Source of the DNA: Rhodospirillales bacterium
GTDB lineage: Bacteria > Pseudomonadota > Alphaproteobacteria > Acetobacterales > Acetobacteraceae
Direction of reading: 5' to 3'
DNA length: 41,204 bases
Assembly: GCA_017304945.1 (NCBI GenBank)
Contig: JAFKLG010000101.1
Location: 1 to 41,204 of the forward strand
In this document: piece by piece, positions 8,815-16,955 of the stretch
Layout of the letters: each line of letters starts with the position of its first letter
Position numbering within the stretch: the first letter of the stretch is position 1
Position numbers and translations under genes: made by a program
Notes under the pieces: model-generated
Told to the model about the DNA's origin: nothing
Seen by the model: the letters and a program-made list of their open reading frames with translations, nothing else
The model's database searches: none

Positions 8815-9543
8815 TCAGCCGACCGGAGCCGGGAAGGCCTCGTCGAGCCGGACGAACCGAGCGCCGCGCCGGCGCAGCGCCGTTATCCCGGCGACCACCC
8901 CCGCGCCCGAGTCACGGTGCGGCTGGTTCACGTGGCTGATGATCACCGCCCCGTCCGGCGCGCCGCCGACCCGCGCCGCGACCCGCGCGGCCGGCAGGGA
9001 CGCGCCCATGTCGCCGTTCACCGAGAATCCCGCCACGGTGAAGCCCAGGCTGGAAGCGATCCCGAACGCCGCGGGGCTGTAGAGAGCCGTCGCGCCGCGA
9101 TACCACCGGGGGGCGCGGCCCGTGGCGGCCGCGACCGCAGCGCCGCCATGCTCGATCTCGGTCCGGATCGCCTCCAGCGTGCCCGCCGGCCGCAATCCGT
9201 AGACCGGATGCGTTCCCAGGACCGGCGGCAGGTGGCGCGCGCCGTGGTTCTCGACCTGGAACAGCGCCGGATGCGCACGCAACACCCGCAGCGCGGCCGC
9301 GTTCCCGTCGAGCCACAGCGCTGTGGCAAAGATCGTCGCCGGCACCTGCAGCTCGACCAGGGTGTCCAGGATCCGCCAATCCGTCTCACCGCCACAGGCA
9401 TCGAGGGTCAGGGCCACGCCGGTGGGGAGAGGCAGACGCAGGTCGGGGGACACCAGCTCCGCCGCGCCGGCGGTCCCGGCCATGGCGGCGGCCGCAACGG
9501 CGCCCAGAAGCACGTGACGGCGCGGAACGCAGGCGAGGCACAT
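8815..9543 (-). CDS. Polysaccharide deacetylase family protein, exported
   Basis: NodB-fold (carbohydrate esterase 4) protein of 242 residues that would remove acetyl groups from a surface or wall polysaccharide outside the cytoplasm. Residues 1-28 are a signal peptide with paired arginines (PRRHVLLG, possibly Tat) and an AGA-A cleavage site. Domain motifs: TLDACGG (46-52) in place of the usual TFDDG, NHGARH with His100 and His104 as metal ligands, RWYRGATALYSP (146-157) and ISHVN with His204. The first motif keeps the general-base Asp48 but has Ala where the metal-binding Asp normally stands, so activity or metal handling may differ. It lies divergent from hrcA. Confidence 0.85.
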   Translation of the reverse strand: MCLACVPRRHVLLGAVAAAAMAGTAGAAELVSPDLRLPLPTGVALTLDACGGETDWRILDTLVELQVPATIFATALWLDGNAAALRVLRAHPALFQVENHGARHLPPVLGTHPVYGLRPAGTLEAIRTEIEHGGAAVAAATGRAPRWYRGATALYSPAAFGIASSLGFTVAGFSVNGDMGASLPAARVAARVGGAPDGAVIISHVNQPHRDSGAGVVAGITALRRRGARFVRLDEAFPAPVG

Positions 9544-9710
9544 GGGGCAAGTCCGTGACGAAAGCGGGATGGTTATGCCACCCGCGCAGCCGTTCTGATT
9601 GGGAAATCGTGCGGGGCTGCCATCCCGCCAGCGGTCCTCGGCGCGCCTGCCGCGCAGTGGCGGCGGGTGGGCGAACGCCTGTGCCGCCCGGTCGCGGCCG
9701 CACCGTGTGA

Positions 9711-9739
9711 TTGACCGGCTCCGGCCCGCTCCCTACCTT
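9711..9739 (+). promoter_or_regulatory. Candidate sigma70-type promoter of hrcA
   Basis: TTGACC (9711-9716) and TACCTT (9734-9739) are separated by 17 bases, and GGAG (9748-9751) followed by ATG 9760 comes shortly after. No CIRCE inverted repeat (TTAGCACTC-N9-GAGTGCTAA) was found here, so autoregulation through CIRCE is not supported by this sequence. Confidence 0.4.
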
Positions 9740-9759
9740 TTCATGTTGGAGTTCAAGCC

Positions 9760-10878
9760 ATGAACAAGCCCGTTCCGCCGCACGGCACCCCTACACGCTT
9801 GGCAGCGCGGCTCTCTGGCCTGGGATCGCCGCTTCCCGCCGGTCTGCCGCCTGGCCTCGATGCCCGTTCCGCCGCGGTGCTGCGCGAGATCGTCGAGCAG
9901 TATGTCGAGACGGGCGAGCCGGTCGGCAGCCGCACCCTCTCGCGCCGCCTGCCGATGAACCTGTCGCCGGCGACCATCCGCAACGTGATGGCCGACCTGA
10001 CGGAGTCCGGCCTGCTATTCGCCCCCCACACCTCCGCCGGGCGCCTGCCGACCGACCAGGGGCTGCGCCTGTTCGTGGACGGGCTGCTGAACTTCGGCGA
10101 ATTGACCGAGGAGGAGCGGGGCTCGATCTCCGCGGCGCTGGCCGCCTCCGGCCGCAGCCTCGAGGACACGCTGGCCGAGGCGAGCACCATGCTCTCGGGC
10201 CTCTCCTCCGGCGCCGGCCTCGTGCTCGCGCCGAAATCGGAGGGCGCGGTGCGCCATATCGAGTTCGTGCAGTTGGGTCCCGGCCGCGCGCTGGTGGTGC
10301 TGGTGAACGGCGACGGCCATGTCGAGAACCGCATCATCGAGACGCCGCCCGGCCTGCCGCCCTCCGCCTTGCAGCAGGCGAGCAACTACCTGAATGCACG
10401 CCTCTCCGGCCGGCCGCTGGCGGAACTCCGCACCCTCGTCTCGGAGGAGCTGGCCGCCAACCGCACCGAACTCGACACGCTCTCCACCCAGGTGGTGTCG
10501 GCCGGTCTCGCCACCTGGACCGGGGAGGGCCGCAGCGGGAGCCTGATCGTCCGCGGCCAGGCGCGGCTGCTGTCCGACGTGACGCAGATCGAGCGGCTCG
10601 CCGCCATCCAGGCACTGTTCGAGCGGCTCGAGGCGCAGGAGACCATGCTAAAGCTGCTCGACCTCGCCGAACAATCGGATGGCGTGCGCATTTTCATCGG
10701 GGCGGAAAGCGGCCTGTTCGGCACGTCAGGCGTGTCGATGGTGGTGTCCCCGGCCCGCAGCGAGGGCGGCCGCATCGTCGGCGCGATCGGAGTGATCGGT
10801 CCGACCCGTATCAATTACGGCCGCATCATCCCCGTCGTCGACTACACCGCCCGCGTGATCGGCCGCCTGCTCGGTTGA
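9760..10878 (+). CDS. hrcA: Heat-inducible transcription repressor HrcA
   Basis: HrcA binds CIRCE operators, typically of groESL, and represses chaperone genes until heat stress titrates GroEL. The 372-residue product has an extended N-terminal tail (about 30 residues), a winged helix-turn-helix region (AAVLREIVEQYVETGEPVGSRTLSRR through SPATIRNVMADLTESGLL and HTSAGRLPTDQGLR, residues about 38-105), and a GAF-like C-terminal domain ending in INYGRIIPVVDYTARVIG. Length and motifs fit the family. Unlike the common hrcA-grpE-dnaK arrangement, no chaperone gene follows; the downstream genes converge on it. Confidence 0.96.
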   Translation: MNKPVPPHGTPTRLAARLSGLGSPLPAGLPPGLDARSAAVLREIVEQYVETGEPVGSRTLSRRLPMNLSPATIRNVMADLTESGLLFAPHTSAGRLPTDQGLRLFVDGLLNFGELTEEERGSISAALAASGRSLEDTLAEASTMLSGLSSGAGLVLAPKSEGAVRHIEFVQLGPGRALVVLVNGDGHVENRIIETPPGLPPSALQQASNYLNARLSGRPLAELRTLVSEELAANRTELDTLSTQVVSAGLATWTGEGRSGSLIVRGQARLLSDVTQIERLAAIQALFERLEAQETMLKLLDLAEQSDGVRIFIGAESGLFGTSGVSMVVSPARSEGGRIVGAIGVIGPTRINYGRIIPVVDYTARVIGRLLG

Positions 10879-10935
10879 GCGGGAGCCGAAATCCCGAGGC
10901 GGCGGAGGGGAAAACGAAGGCGCCGGTGTGAAAGA

Positions 10936-10975
10936 CCCCCTCTCCCCTCGCGGGAGAGGGATGGGGTGAGGGGGC
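10936..10975. repeat. REP-like C/G-rich palindrome
   Basis: CTCTCCC (10940-10946) and GGGAGAG (10952-10958) form a hairpin flanked by C-rich and G-rich tails. The same core (CTCTCCCCTCGCGGG) recurs at 33416-33430 and, reversed and diverged, at 33526-33566. It lies between convergent hrcA and the hydrolase gene and could act as a bidirectional terminator. The remaining intergenic sequence up to 11048 shows no gene. Confidence 0.6.
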
Positions 10976-11048
10976 GATCGGGGCGGACGTGCGAACCCCC
11001 ACTCCCTGGCCCATCTCGCAAGGGGGCCCGCCACACCCCCCTCGCGTC

Positions 11049-11858
11049 CTACCCCTCCGCGACGAAGCGATACCCGCCAGCGCCACGCTCCACCCAGCCC
11101 AGGCCCGGCCAGGGATGGTGATAGCCGATCACCCGCAGCCGATCGGTGGCAAGCCGGTCCAGCACGCGCAACCGCGTCTCGACCCCCTGGCTGCGATCGG
11201 TGTCGTACGCCGCCTGCGCTTCGGGGAACGCATAGGACAGCGGATCATGCCAGGCGGCGTCGCCGGTCAGGCACCAGCCGCCCTCGAACAGGAAGGCGAG
11301 ATGCCCCGGCGTGTGCCCCGGTGTCGCCCAGGCCTGCACCCCCGGCAGGAACGCCTCTCCGTCGCGCACGGTGAGGATCCGGTCGCGAACCGGCAGGATG
11401 TGCCGGCGGAACCCCTCCAGGCTGGGCCGGTGCGTCTCTAGCGGCGGATCGGCCGTCCAATAGGCGAGTTCCGCCTCCGCCATGTAGATTCGCGCGTTGC
11501 GGAAGGCCGGCGTGCCCCAGCAATGGTCCGAGTGGGCATGGGTCAGCACCACCGCGTCGATCGACTCGGGTGCGATCCCCGCCTCGGCCAGGCTGGCCAG
11601 CAGCTTGCCGCTGTCCGGTCCATAGGGCTTCTCGTCCCCCAGCCCGGTGTCGAACAGCGCCCGGCCCGCCGGGGTGTCCAGCACCAGGCAGTTCTGCGCG
11701 ACATGCAGCGCGTCGGTCGCCTGACCGGTGGCGGTGAGCGCGCGCGCGATCGCCTCCGGCGCGGGGCCGCGGAACACCTTGTGCGGCGGCCCCAGCGTCA
11801 GCGGTCCGTCCGACACGACGGTCGCGCTCATGTCGCCGATGCGGAACCGGTGGAACAT
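11049..11858 (-). CDS. MBL-fold metallo-hydrolase
   Basis: This 269-residue metallo-beta-lactamase-fold hydrolase has the complete metal-binding set: THAHSDH (His107, His109, Asp111, His112), TPGHTPGH (179-186), Asp200 in LTGDAAWHD and a late His at YHHPW (247-248). The overall pattern resembles AHL lactonase/AttM- and quorum-quenching-like subfamilies, but substrate cannot be named from sequence alone. No signal peptide is present, so it is probably cytoplasmic. Its start overlaps the 3' end of lpxK by 31 bases, so it is probably the last gene of the lipid A gene run. Confidence 0.88.
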   Translation of the reverse strand: MFHRFRIGDMSATVVSDGPLTLGPPHKVFRGPAPEAIARALTATGQATDALHVAQNCLVLDTPAGRALFDTGLGDEKPYGPDSGKLLASLAEAGIAPESIDAVVLTHAHSDHCWGTPAFRNARIYMAEAELAYWTADPPLETHRPSLEGFRRHILPVRDRILTVRDGEAFLPGVQAWATPGHTPGHLAFLFEGGWCLTGDAAWHDPLSYAFPEAQAAYDTDRSQGVETRLRVLDRLATDRLRVIGYHHPWPGLGWVERGAGGYRFVAEG

Positions 11859-12832
11859 GGTGTGCCTCCCTGCAGCAATGGCGCGAGCAGCGCATCGCGC
11901 GCCGCCGGATCCTCCCAGGCGAGCCCGACCCCGACCACCGTGACCCGCGCGCGGACGGGGCCCGGCAGGCGCACCGCATCCTTGGGCGTGGTGACCGGCA
12001 AGGCCGCGAGCCGATCGGCCTCCGCCAGCAGACGGTCGAGTTCCGCCGCATCATAGGAGTGATGGTCGGGGAATGCGCGGGTCGCCACCAGTTCCGCCCC
12101 GGCGGCGGCCAGCGGCGTGAAGAACTTGTCCGGATGCGCGATCCCGGCAAAGGCCAGCACCCGCCGGCCGCGTAGGCCGGCGACCGCCGCGTCCTGCACC
12201 AGCCGGGCCCGCAGCACCGGCAGGCGGGGCGGCAGATGCCGCAGCGCGCCGGTCCGGTCCTCTCCGATCAGCACCGCCGCGCCGCAGCGTGCCGCGCCGG
12301 CCGCGACGGGCTCCCGCAGCGGGCCGGCGGGCAGCACCCGCCCGTTGCCGAACCCGGTTCCGCCGTCGATCACCAGCAGCGAAAGGTCCTTCGCGAGCGT
12401 CGGGTTCTGCAACCCGTCATCCAGCAACAGCAGCTCCGCCCCCGCCGCGACGGCGGCGCGGGCCGAGGCGGCGCGGTCACCGCCCACCCAGGTCGGCGCG
12501 ACGGCGGCGAGCAGCAGGGCTTCGTCCCCCACCTCGGCCGCGGGATCATCGGGGAGGACGCGATGCGGCCCGCGCACCCGGCCGCCATAGCCGCGCAGCA
12601 GCACGTGCACCGCGACGCCGCCGGCGCGGAACCGTGCCGCGAGGTCGAGCACGAGCGTGGTCTTCCCCGCCCCGCCCACGGTGACGTTGCCGCAGCACAG
12701 CACCGGGACCGGCGCGTGCCAGCCCGGTCGCGCCACCCGCCGCGCCGTCGCCGCGGCGACCAGCGCGGAGAGCGGGGCGAGCAGATGCGGCACCACCCCG
12801 TCACGCTGCCAGAACCCGGGCGCGCGCGGCAT
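11828..12832 (-). CDS. lpxK: Tetraacyldisaccharide 4'-kinase
   Basis: LpxK phosphorylates the 4' position of the tetraacyldisaccharide-1-phosphate to give lipid IVA, at the inner face of the cytoplasmic membrane. The 334-residue product has an N-terminal hydrophobic segment (PHLLAPLSALVAAATA, residues 15-30), a P-loop VGGAGKTT (52-59), an RGYGG segment and DDGLQNP of the family, and a C-terminal FAGIAHPDKFF stretch. ATG 12832 lies one base after the waaA stop codon, showing translational coupling. The longer upstream reading frame is only an extension into waaA. Confidence 0.95.
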   Translation of the reverse strand: MPRAPGFWQRDGVVPHLLAPLSALVAAATARRVARPGWHAPVPVLCCGNVTVGGAGKTTLVLDLAARFRAGGVAVHVLLRGYGGRVRGPHRVLPDDPAAEVGDEALLLAAVAPTWVGGDRAASARAAVAAGAELLLLDDGLQNPTLAKDLSLLVIDGGTGFGNGRVLPAGPLREPVAAGAARCGAAVLIGEDRTGALRHLPPRLPVLRARLVQDAAVAGLRGRRVLAFAGIAHPDKFFTPLAAAGAELVATRAFPDHHSYDAAELDRLLAEADRLAALPVTTPKDAVRLPGPVRARVTVVGVGLAWEDPAARDALLAPLLQGGTPCSTGSASAT

Positions 12833-12833
12833 C

Positions 12834-14156
12834 TCAGGGGCCGTCCCGTCGTCCGGGTGTCGACGCGGCCGCCGGCTGGCCGACCGTCGCGGCCTCGCCG
12901 TGCAGCAGCGCCACGAGTGCGGCGGCCGTCTCGCGCGGCAGGTCGGCATGCTGGTCCGCCACCCTGGCGGCGGCGGCGCCAGCCCGCGTCCGCCGGGTCG
13001 GGTCGGCGAGCATGCTCTCGGCCCAGCCGGCCAGCGCTGCGGGATCCGCCACCACGGTCAGCGCGCCGGCCTCCCGCAAGGCCGCCACATGCGCGGCGAA
13101 GTTGCCGGTGTGCGGCCCGACCGCGATGGCGCATCCCAGCCGCGCGGGCTCGAGCGGGTTCTGTCCGCCGCCGGGTGGCAGCAGGCTGCGGCCGACGAAG
13201 GTGACCGGCGCCAGCCGGTACCAGAGTCCGAGCTCCCCGAGTGTGTCGGCGATCCAGAGTCCGGGGGCGGGCGGGGCGCCGGCCGAGCGCAACGGCGCGC
13301 CGAGTTCGGCGGCCAGGGCCGGCCCGCGCTCCGGATGGCGCGGCGCGACGATGGTGATCAGTTCGGGATGCGCGGCGGCAAGCTGGCGGTGCACCGCCGC
13401 GATCAGCGCCTCCTCGCCTGGATGGGTGCTGGCGGCGAGCCAGGTGGGGCGCTCCTGGAACGCCGCCCGCATCGCGGCGAGGGCGGTCGGATCGGCGGGC
13501 AGCGGCGGGGCCGCGAGCTTCAGGTCTCCGGGTGCGGACACGTTCGGTGCCCCCAGGGCGCGAAACCGGGCGGCATCCTCCTCGCCGCGCGCGCGCACCG
13601 CGGAGAACCGGCCCAGAATGGACCGCGCGAAGCCCGGCACCCGCGCCCAGCCGGCGGCGCTGCGCGGCGAGAGGCGGCCGTTCAGCAGCAGCAGCGGGAT
13701 GCCGCGGTCAGCGGCGGCGCGGATCTGGTTGGGCCACAATTCGCTCTCGACGAAGGCGGCCGCATCGGGTCGCCAATGATCGAGGAACCGCGTCGCCCAG
13801 CCCGGCACGTCCAGCGGTGCGAAACGATGGATCACGCGATCCGCCAGCTCCAGGGCCGGCAGCCGCTGCGCCAGCAGCGTCGCCGAGGTGACCGTGCCGG
13901 TGGTCAGTAGCACCGTCACCTCGGGCGGCAAGGCGGCGAGCACCGGCAGGATCGACACCGTCTCCCCGACGCTCGCGGCGTGCAGCCACAGCAGCTTGCC
14001 GGCCGGCCGCTTGGTCGCGTCGACCCCCCAGCGTTCCGGCAGGCGATCGGCAATCTCCTTGCCGCGGTCGGCGCGGCGACGCAGCAGCACGCGCAGCGCC
14101 GGCATGGCGAGCGTCGCCGCGATGCCCCAGGCGCCTTCGGCCAGCCGTGCGCTCAC
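12834..14156 (-). CDS. waaA: 3-deoxy-D-manno-octulosonic acid transferase
   Basis: WaaA (KdtA) transfers Kdo from CMP-Kdo to lipid A precursor at the inner membrane. The 440-residue product starts with a hydrophobic anchor region (WGIAATLAMPALRVLL), then LLWLHAASVGET with the catalytic glutamate, VESELWPN, and C-terminal ASTHPGEE and APRHPERG plus the GGGQNPLEPA loop of GT-B enzymes. Start is a GTG at 14156 that overlaps the stop of the upstream acyltransferase gene (GTGA), a typical coupled junction. Upstream in-frame sequence lies within that gene. The number of Kdo residues added cannot be read from sequence. Confidence 0.95.
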   Translation of the reverse strand: MSARLAEGAWGIAATLAMPALRVLLRRRADRGKEIADRLPERWGVDATKRPAGKLLWLHAASVGETVSILPVLAALPPEVTVLLTTGTVTSATLLAQRLPALELADRVIHRFAPLDVPGWATRFLDHWRPDAAAFVESELWPNQIRAAADRGIPLLLLNGRLSPRSAAGWARVPGFARSILGRFSAVRARGEEDAARFRALGAPNVSAPGDLKLAAPPLPADPTALAAMRAAFQERPTWLAASTHPGEEALIAAVHRQLAAAHPELITIVAPRHPERGPALAAELGAPLRSAGAPPAPGLWIADTLGELGLWYRLAPVTFVGRSLLPPGGGQNPLEPARLGCAIAVGPHTGNFAAHVAALREAGALTVVADPAALAGWAESMLADPTRRTRAGAAAARVADQHADLPRETAAALVALLHGEAATVGQPAAASTPGRRDGP

Positions 14157-14827
14157 CCCGGACAAAGCTGTTCGGCCCGCGCTGCCGTGGCTTGCAGTGT
14201 CGCGGTGAGGCCGGGCAGCGCGTCCTGCCAGCCGGCCCGCGGCACCTCGACCGCGGCGCCGCACACCATCACACCGCGCCCGAACGGCAGCGGGATCGTC
14301 ATCCGGTCCCAGGTGCGCAACTGGATGCGCCGTGTCGTGCATGCCGCCACCGGCACGACGGGGACGCCCGACAGGGCGGCGAGCTGCGCCACGCCGGGCG
14401 CGGCCTGGCGCCGCGGGCCGCGCGGCCCATCGGGGGTGATGATGACGATGTGTCCGCGACCGAGCAGGCCGAGCAGGGTGCGCAGGGCCGCGGCGCCGCC
14501 CCGCGAGGACGAGCCCAGCACCGTGTCCACGCCGAAGCGGCGGACGGCCGCCCCGACGAAACGGCCGTCGCGATGATGGCTGACCAGCACGTGGATCGGC
14601 GTCGGACGATGGTTCGGCAGCCGGCTCACGATCGGCGCCAGGGCAGGGATCAGCGCCAGGTGCTCATGCCAGAACGCGACGATGGCCGGTCGATGGCCGG
14701 TCAGCGCACCGAGGCCCGCGGTGCCGTCCACGGTCCATCGCGTGGTGCGCAGCGCGAAGGACAGGTAGCGGCCGATCAGCCGTGCCAGCAGGGCCTGCAC
14801 CGTGGGATGCCGCAGGAGGGACTTCAT
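14153..14827 (-). CDS. DUF374 lysophospholipid acyltransferase-like protein
   Basis: The 224-residue product belongs to the LPLAT/DUF374 family: residues around FWHEHLALIPAL, then VSHHRDGRFVGAAVRRFGVDTVLGSSSRGG, and ITPDGPRGPRR are family signatures. It is commonly placed directly upstream of waaA and lpxK in alphaproteobacteria, as here, and is therefore probably involved in lipid A or envelope lipid acylation, though the substrate is not established. The first 30 residues are basic and moderately hydrophobic, consistent with membrane association. It overlaps waaA by 4 bases and follows lrgB after 48 bases. Confidence 0.88.
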   Translation of the reverse strand: MKSLLRHPTVQALLARLIGRYLSFALRTTRWTVDGTAGLGALTGHRPAIVAFWHEHLALIPALAPIVSRLPNHRPTPIHVLVSHHRDGRFVGAAVRRFGVDTVLGSSSRGGAAALRTLLGLLGRGHIVIITPDGPRGPRRQAAPGVAQLAALSGVPVVPVAACTTRRIQLRTWDRMTIPLPFGRGVMVCGAAVEVPRAGWQDALPGLTATLQATAARAEQLCPG

Positions 14828-14875
14828 TGCCTGGGCGGTAGCATGGCGCCACCCGGCACGGAAGGGAGCGTCGGG

Positions 14876-15577
14876 TCAGTGCAACGCCATCGCCAGCAGC
14901 GGCGCGGCGAGCACGTTGACCAGCCCGACCAGCACCATCACCAGACCGGCGATCGAGCCTTCCTCGCGGCCGATCTGGTGCGCCTTCGCCACCCCCGCGC
15001 CGTGCGCCCCCATGCCGAACAGCGTGCCGCGGGCGAGCACGCTGCGCAGCGGCAGCACGCGCAGCAGCGACTCTCCCAGGGCGGCGCCGGCGACGCCGGT
15101 CACCACGACGAACACCGCGGTCAGGTCCGGCACGCCGCCGATATCGCCGGAGACGGTCATCGCGAAGGGCGTGCTCATCGACCGCGGCAGCAGGCTGAGG
15201 CGCAGCGTTCCGTCGATCCCCAGCAGGCTGGCGAGCGCCCAGGCGGAGAGCATGGCGGTGCTGCTGCCGGCCAGCACCCCGCCCAGCAGGATCGGCCAGT
15301 GCCGGCGGATGGTGGCGCGCTGCTCCCAGATCGGCACCGCGAAGGCCACCGTGGCGGGGCCGAGCAGTGCGACGAGCCAATGGGTACGGCCGATATAGTC
15401 GTGGTAGGAGGTGTGGACGGCCAGCGCGATCAGGCCCAGCAGCACCGGCGTGGTGACGAGCGGGGACAGGTACCAGCGCGGCCAGCGCCGGAAGACGTGC
15501 TTGGCGAGCAGATAGAGGGCGATCGTCGCCGCCGACCAGCCCAGCGTCAGCGCGGCGGCGTCAAGCAGCGGGCGCAT
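14876..15577 (-). CDS. lrgB: LrgB/CidB family membrane protein
   Basis: The 233-residue polytopic membrane protein has many hydrophobic segments and the family features LPRSMSTPFAMTVSGDIGG and GTLFGMGAHGAGVAKAHQIGREEGSIAGLVM. LrgB/CidB proteins work with LrgA/CidA; they were first described in murein hydrolase control and programmed lysis and have also been linked to pyruvate, acetate or glycolate transport. Its start overlaps lrgA by 17 bases. The symbol lrgB is used for the family; cidB or yohK are equivalents. Confidence 0.92.
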   Translation of the reverse strand: MRPLLDAAALTLGWSAATIALYLLAKHVFRRWPRWYLSPLVTTPVLLGLIALAVHTSYHDYIGRTHWLVALLGPATVAFAVPIWEQRATIRRHWPILLGGVLAGSSTAMLSAWALASLLGIDGTLRLSLLPRSMSTPFAMTVSGDIGGVPDLTAVFVVVTGVAGAALGESLLRVLPLRSVLARGTLFGMGAHGAGVAKAHQIGREEGSIAGLVMVLVGLVNVLAAPLLAMALH

Positions 15578-15965
15578 GGCGCAGGCTCAACCGCACGCAC
15601 AGATCGACGGTGAGCGCGGTGACGCTCATGACCGTGACGGTGCCGCCCAGGATCACGGCCAGGATCTTGAGACCCGTCCAGCCCAGGAATTCGTGGTGGT
15701 CCAGCACCGCCAGCACGGCCGGGACGAAGAACAGCAGCATCTCGGCCAGGAACCAGTCGGCGCCGCGCCGCATGCTGACCGGGCTCAGCCGGCGCGAGGC
15801 GAGCAGCGCGAGGACGATCAGCATCCCCGCGATGCCGCCCGGGACCGGGAGGTGGGCGACGCGGACCAGACCCTCCCCGGCGAGCCAGAAGGCGCAGAGC
15901 AGCGCGATCTGGAGAATGCGGCTGTGATGCAGGCGGTAGCGGAGGACGGTGGTGATCGGGCGCAT
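15561..15965 (-). CDS. lrgA: LrgA/CidA family membrane protein
   Basis: The 134-residue small integral membrane protein has four hydrophobic segments: LQIALLCAFWLAGEGLV, PGGIAGMLIVLALLA (the VPGGIAGMLI motif is typical), ADWFLAEMLLFFVPAVLAVL and LKILAVILGGTVTVMSVTALTV. It is the holin-like partner of LrgB. ATG 15965 gives the usual family length; an in-frame ATG at 16010 would add 15 residues with no hydrophobic content. Transcription is divergent from the LysR gene, whose promoter region carries a palindrome, so that regulator probably controls this pair. Confidence 0.9.
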   Translation of the reverse strand: MRPITTVLRYRLHHSRILQIALLCAFWLAGEGLVRVAHLPVPGGIAGMLIVLALLASRRLSPVSMRRGADWFLAEMLLFFVPAVLAVLDHHEFLGWTGLKILAVILGGTVTVMSVTALTVDLCVRLSLRHAPAA

Positions 15966-16022
15966 GACGGCAGGGCTCCTCGGCTCCGGATGTAGGCGCA
16001 CGAGGGTCATGCCGAAAGTGAA

Positions 16023-16050
16023 TTGTCCGACTTGGATCAAGTCGTATAGG
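16023..16050 (+). promoter_or_regulatory. lysR promoter with embedded palindromic operator
   Basis: TTGTCC (16023-16028) and TATAGG (16045-16050) are spaced 16 bases. Between them lies a perfect 7-3-7 palindrome, CGACTTG (16028-16034) and CAAGTCG (16038-16044), a plausible LysR-type binding site. The lysR ATG at 16059 is only 8 bases past the -10, so the transcript would be leaderless or nearly so. The site is also about 60-75 bases upstream of lrgA. Binding by the LysR product is inferred. Confidence 0.5.
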
Positions 16051-16058
16051 GAATAGCG

Positions 16059-16955
16059 ATGGAACTCCGCACCCTGCGCGCCTTCGTGGAGGTCGTCCGG
16101 CAGGGCGGCTTCTCCCAGGCGGCGCGTGTCGTCTTCGCCACCCAGTCCACGGTCAGCAAGGCGGTCAAGCAGCTCGAGGATGAACTCGGCCTCATCCTCC
16201 TCGACCGGCTCGGGCACCGCAGCACACCCACCGCCGCGGGCGAGATCGTCTATCGACGGGCGCTCGCGATGCTGGCCGAACGGGACGACCTGGTCGCCGA
16301 GTTGCAGGAACTCCGCGGCCTGCGGCGCGGCGTGCTGCGGCTGGGCCTGCCGCCGATCGGCAGCGCGACGCTGTTCGCCCCCGCCTTCGCGGCGTTCCGC
16401 AGCCGGTATCCGGGGGTGGAGATCCGGCTGCAGGAACATGGCAGCAAGCGGCTGGAGGAGCTGGTGCTGGCGGGCGAGCTGGAACTCGCCGCGTCGCTGC
16501 TGCCGGCGCCGGATACGCTCGACTGGGCCGAGGTCCGGCGCGAACCGATCGATGCGCTGCTCGCCGCCGACCATGCGCTGGCGGGCCGGCCGGCCCTGGG
16601 ACTGCGGGATCTGGCGACGGAGCCGTTCGTGCTGTTCGAGAGCGGGTTCGCGCTGAACCCGATCATCCTGCAGGCCTGCGCGCGGGCAGGGTTCACGCCG
16701 ACAGTGGCCGCCCGCAGCTCACAAGTCGACTTCATGCTGGCGCTGGTCACGGCCGGGCTCGGCGTGGGCTTCCTGCCGCGGATGATCGTGGCGGAGCGCC
16801 GGCCGGCGGGGCTTCGATCGGTGCCGCTGACCGATGCCGGCACCGACTGGGACATGGCGATCGTCTGGCGCCGCGGCGGATTCCTCTCCCACGCGGCGAA
16901 GGCGTGGCTGGCGCTGGTGGGCGCCGGTGCCTCGCCCCGCGGTCAGAACGGGTAG
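16059..16955 (+). CDS. LysR-family transcriptional regulator, divergent from lrgAB
   Basis: The 298-residue product has a standard N-terminal winged helix-turn-helix (MELRTLRAFVEVVRQGGFSQAARVVFATQSTVSKAVKQLEDELG) and a periplasmic-binding-protein-like effector domain from about residue 90. It sits divergent from lrgAB, the same arrangement as CidR with cidAB in other bacteria, where acetate is thought to be the inducing cue. It is therefore a likely activator of the pair and may repress its own promoter, which contains a palindrome. The 3' end overlaps the convergent autotransporter gene by 13 bases. Confidence 0.92.
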   Translation: MELRTLRAFVEVVRQGGFSQAARVVFATQSTVSKAVKQLEDELGLILLDRLGHRSTPTAAGEIVYRRALAMLAERDDLVAELQELRGLRRGVLRLGLPPIGSATLFAPAFAAFRSRYPGVEIRLQEHGSKRLEELVLAGELELAASLLPAPDTLDWAEVRREPIDALLAADHALAGRPALGLRDLATEPFVLFESGFALNPIILQACARAGFTPTVAARSSQVDFMLALVTAGLGVGFLPRMIVAERRPAGLRSVPLTDAGTDWDMAIVWRRGGFLSHAAKAWLALVGAGASPRGQNG

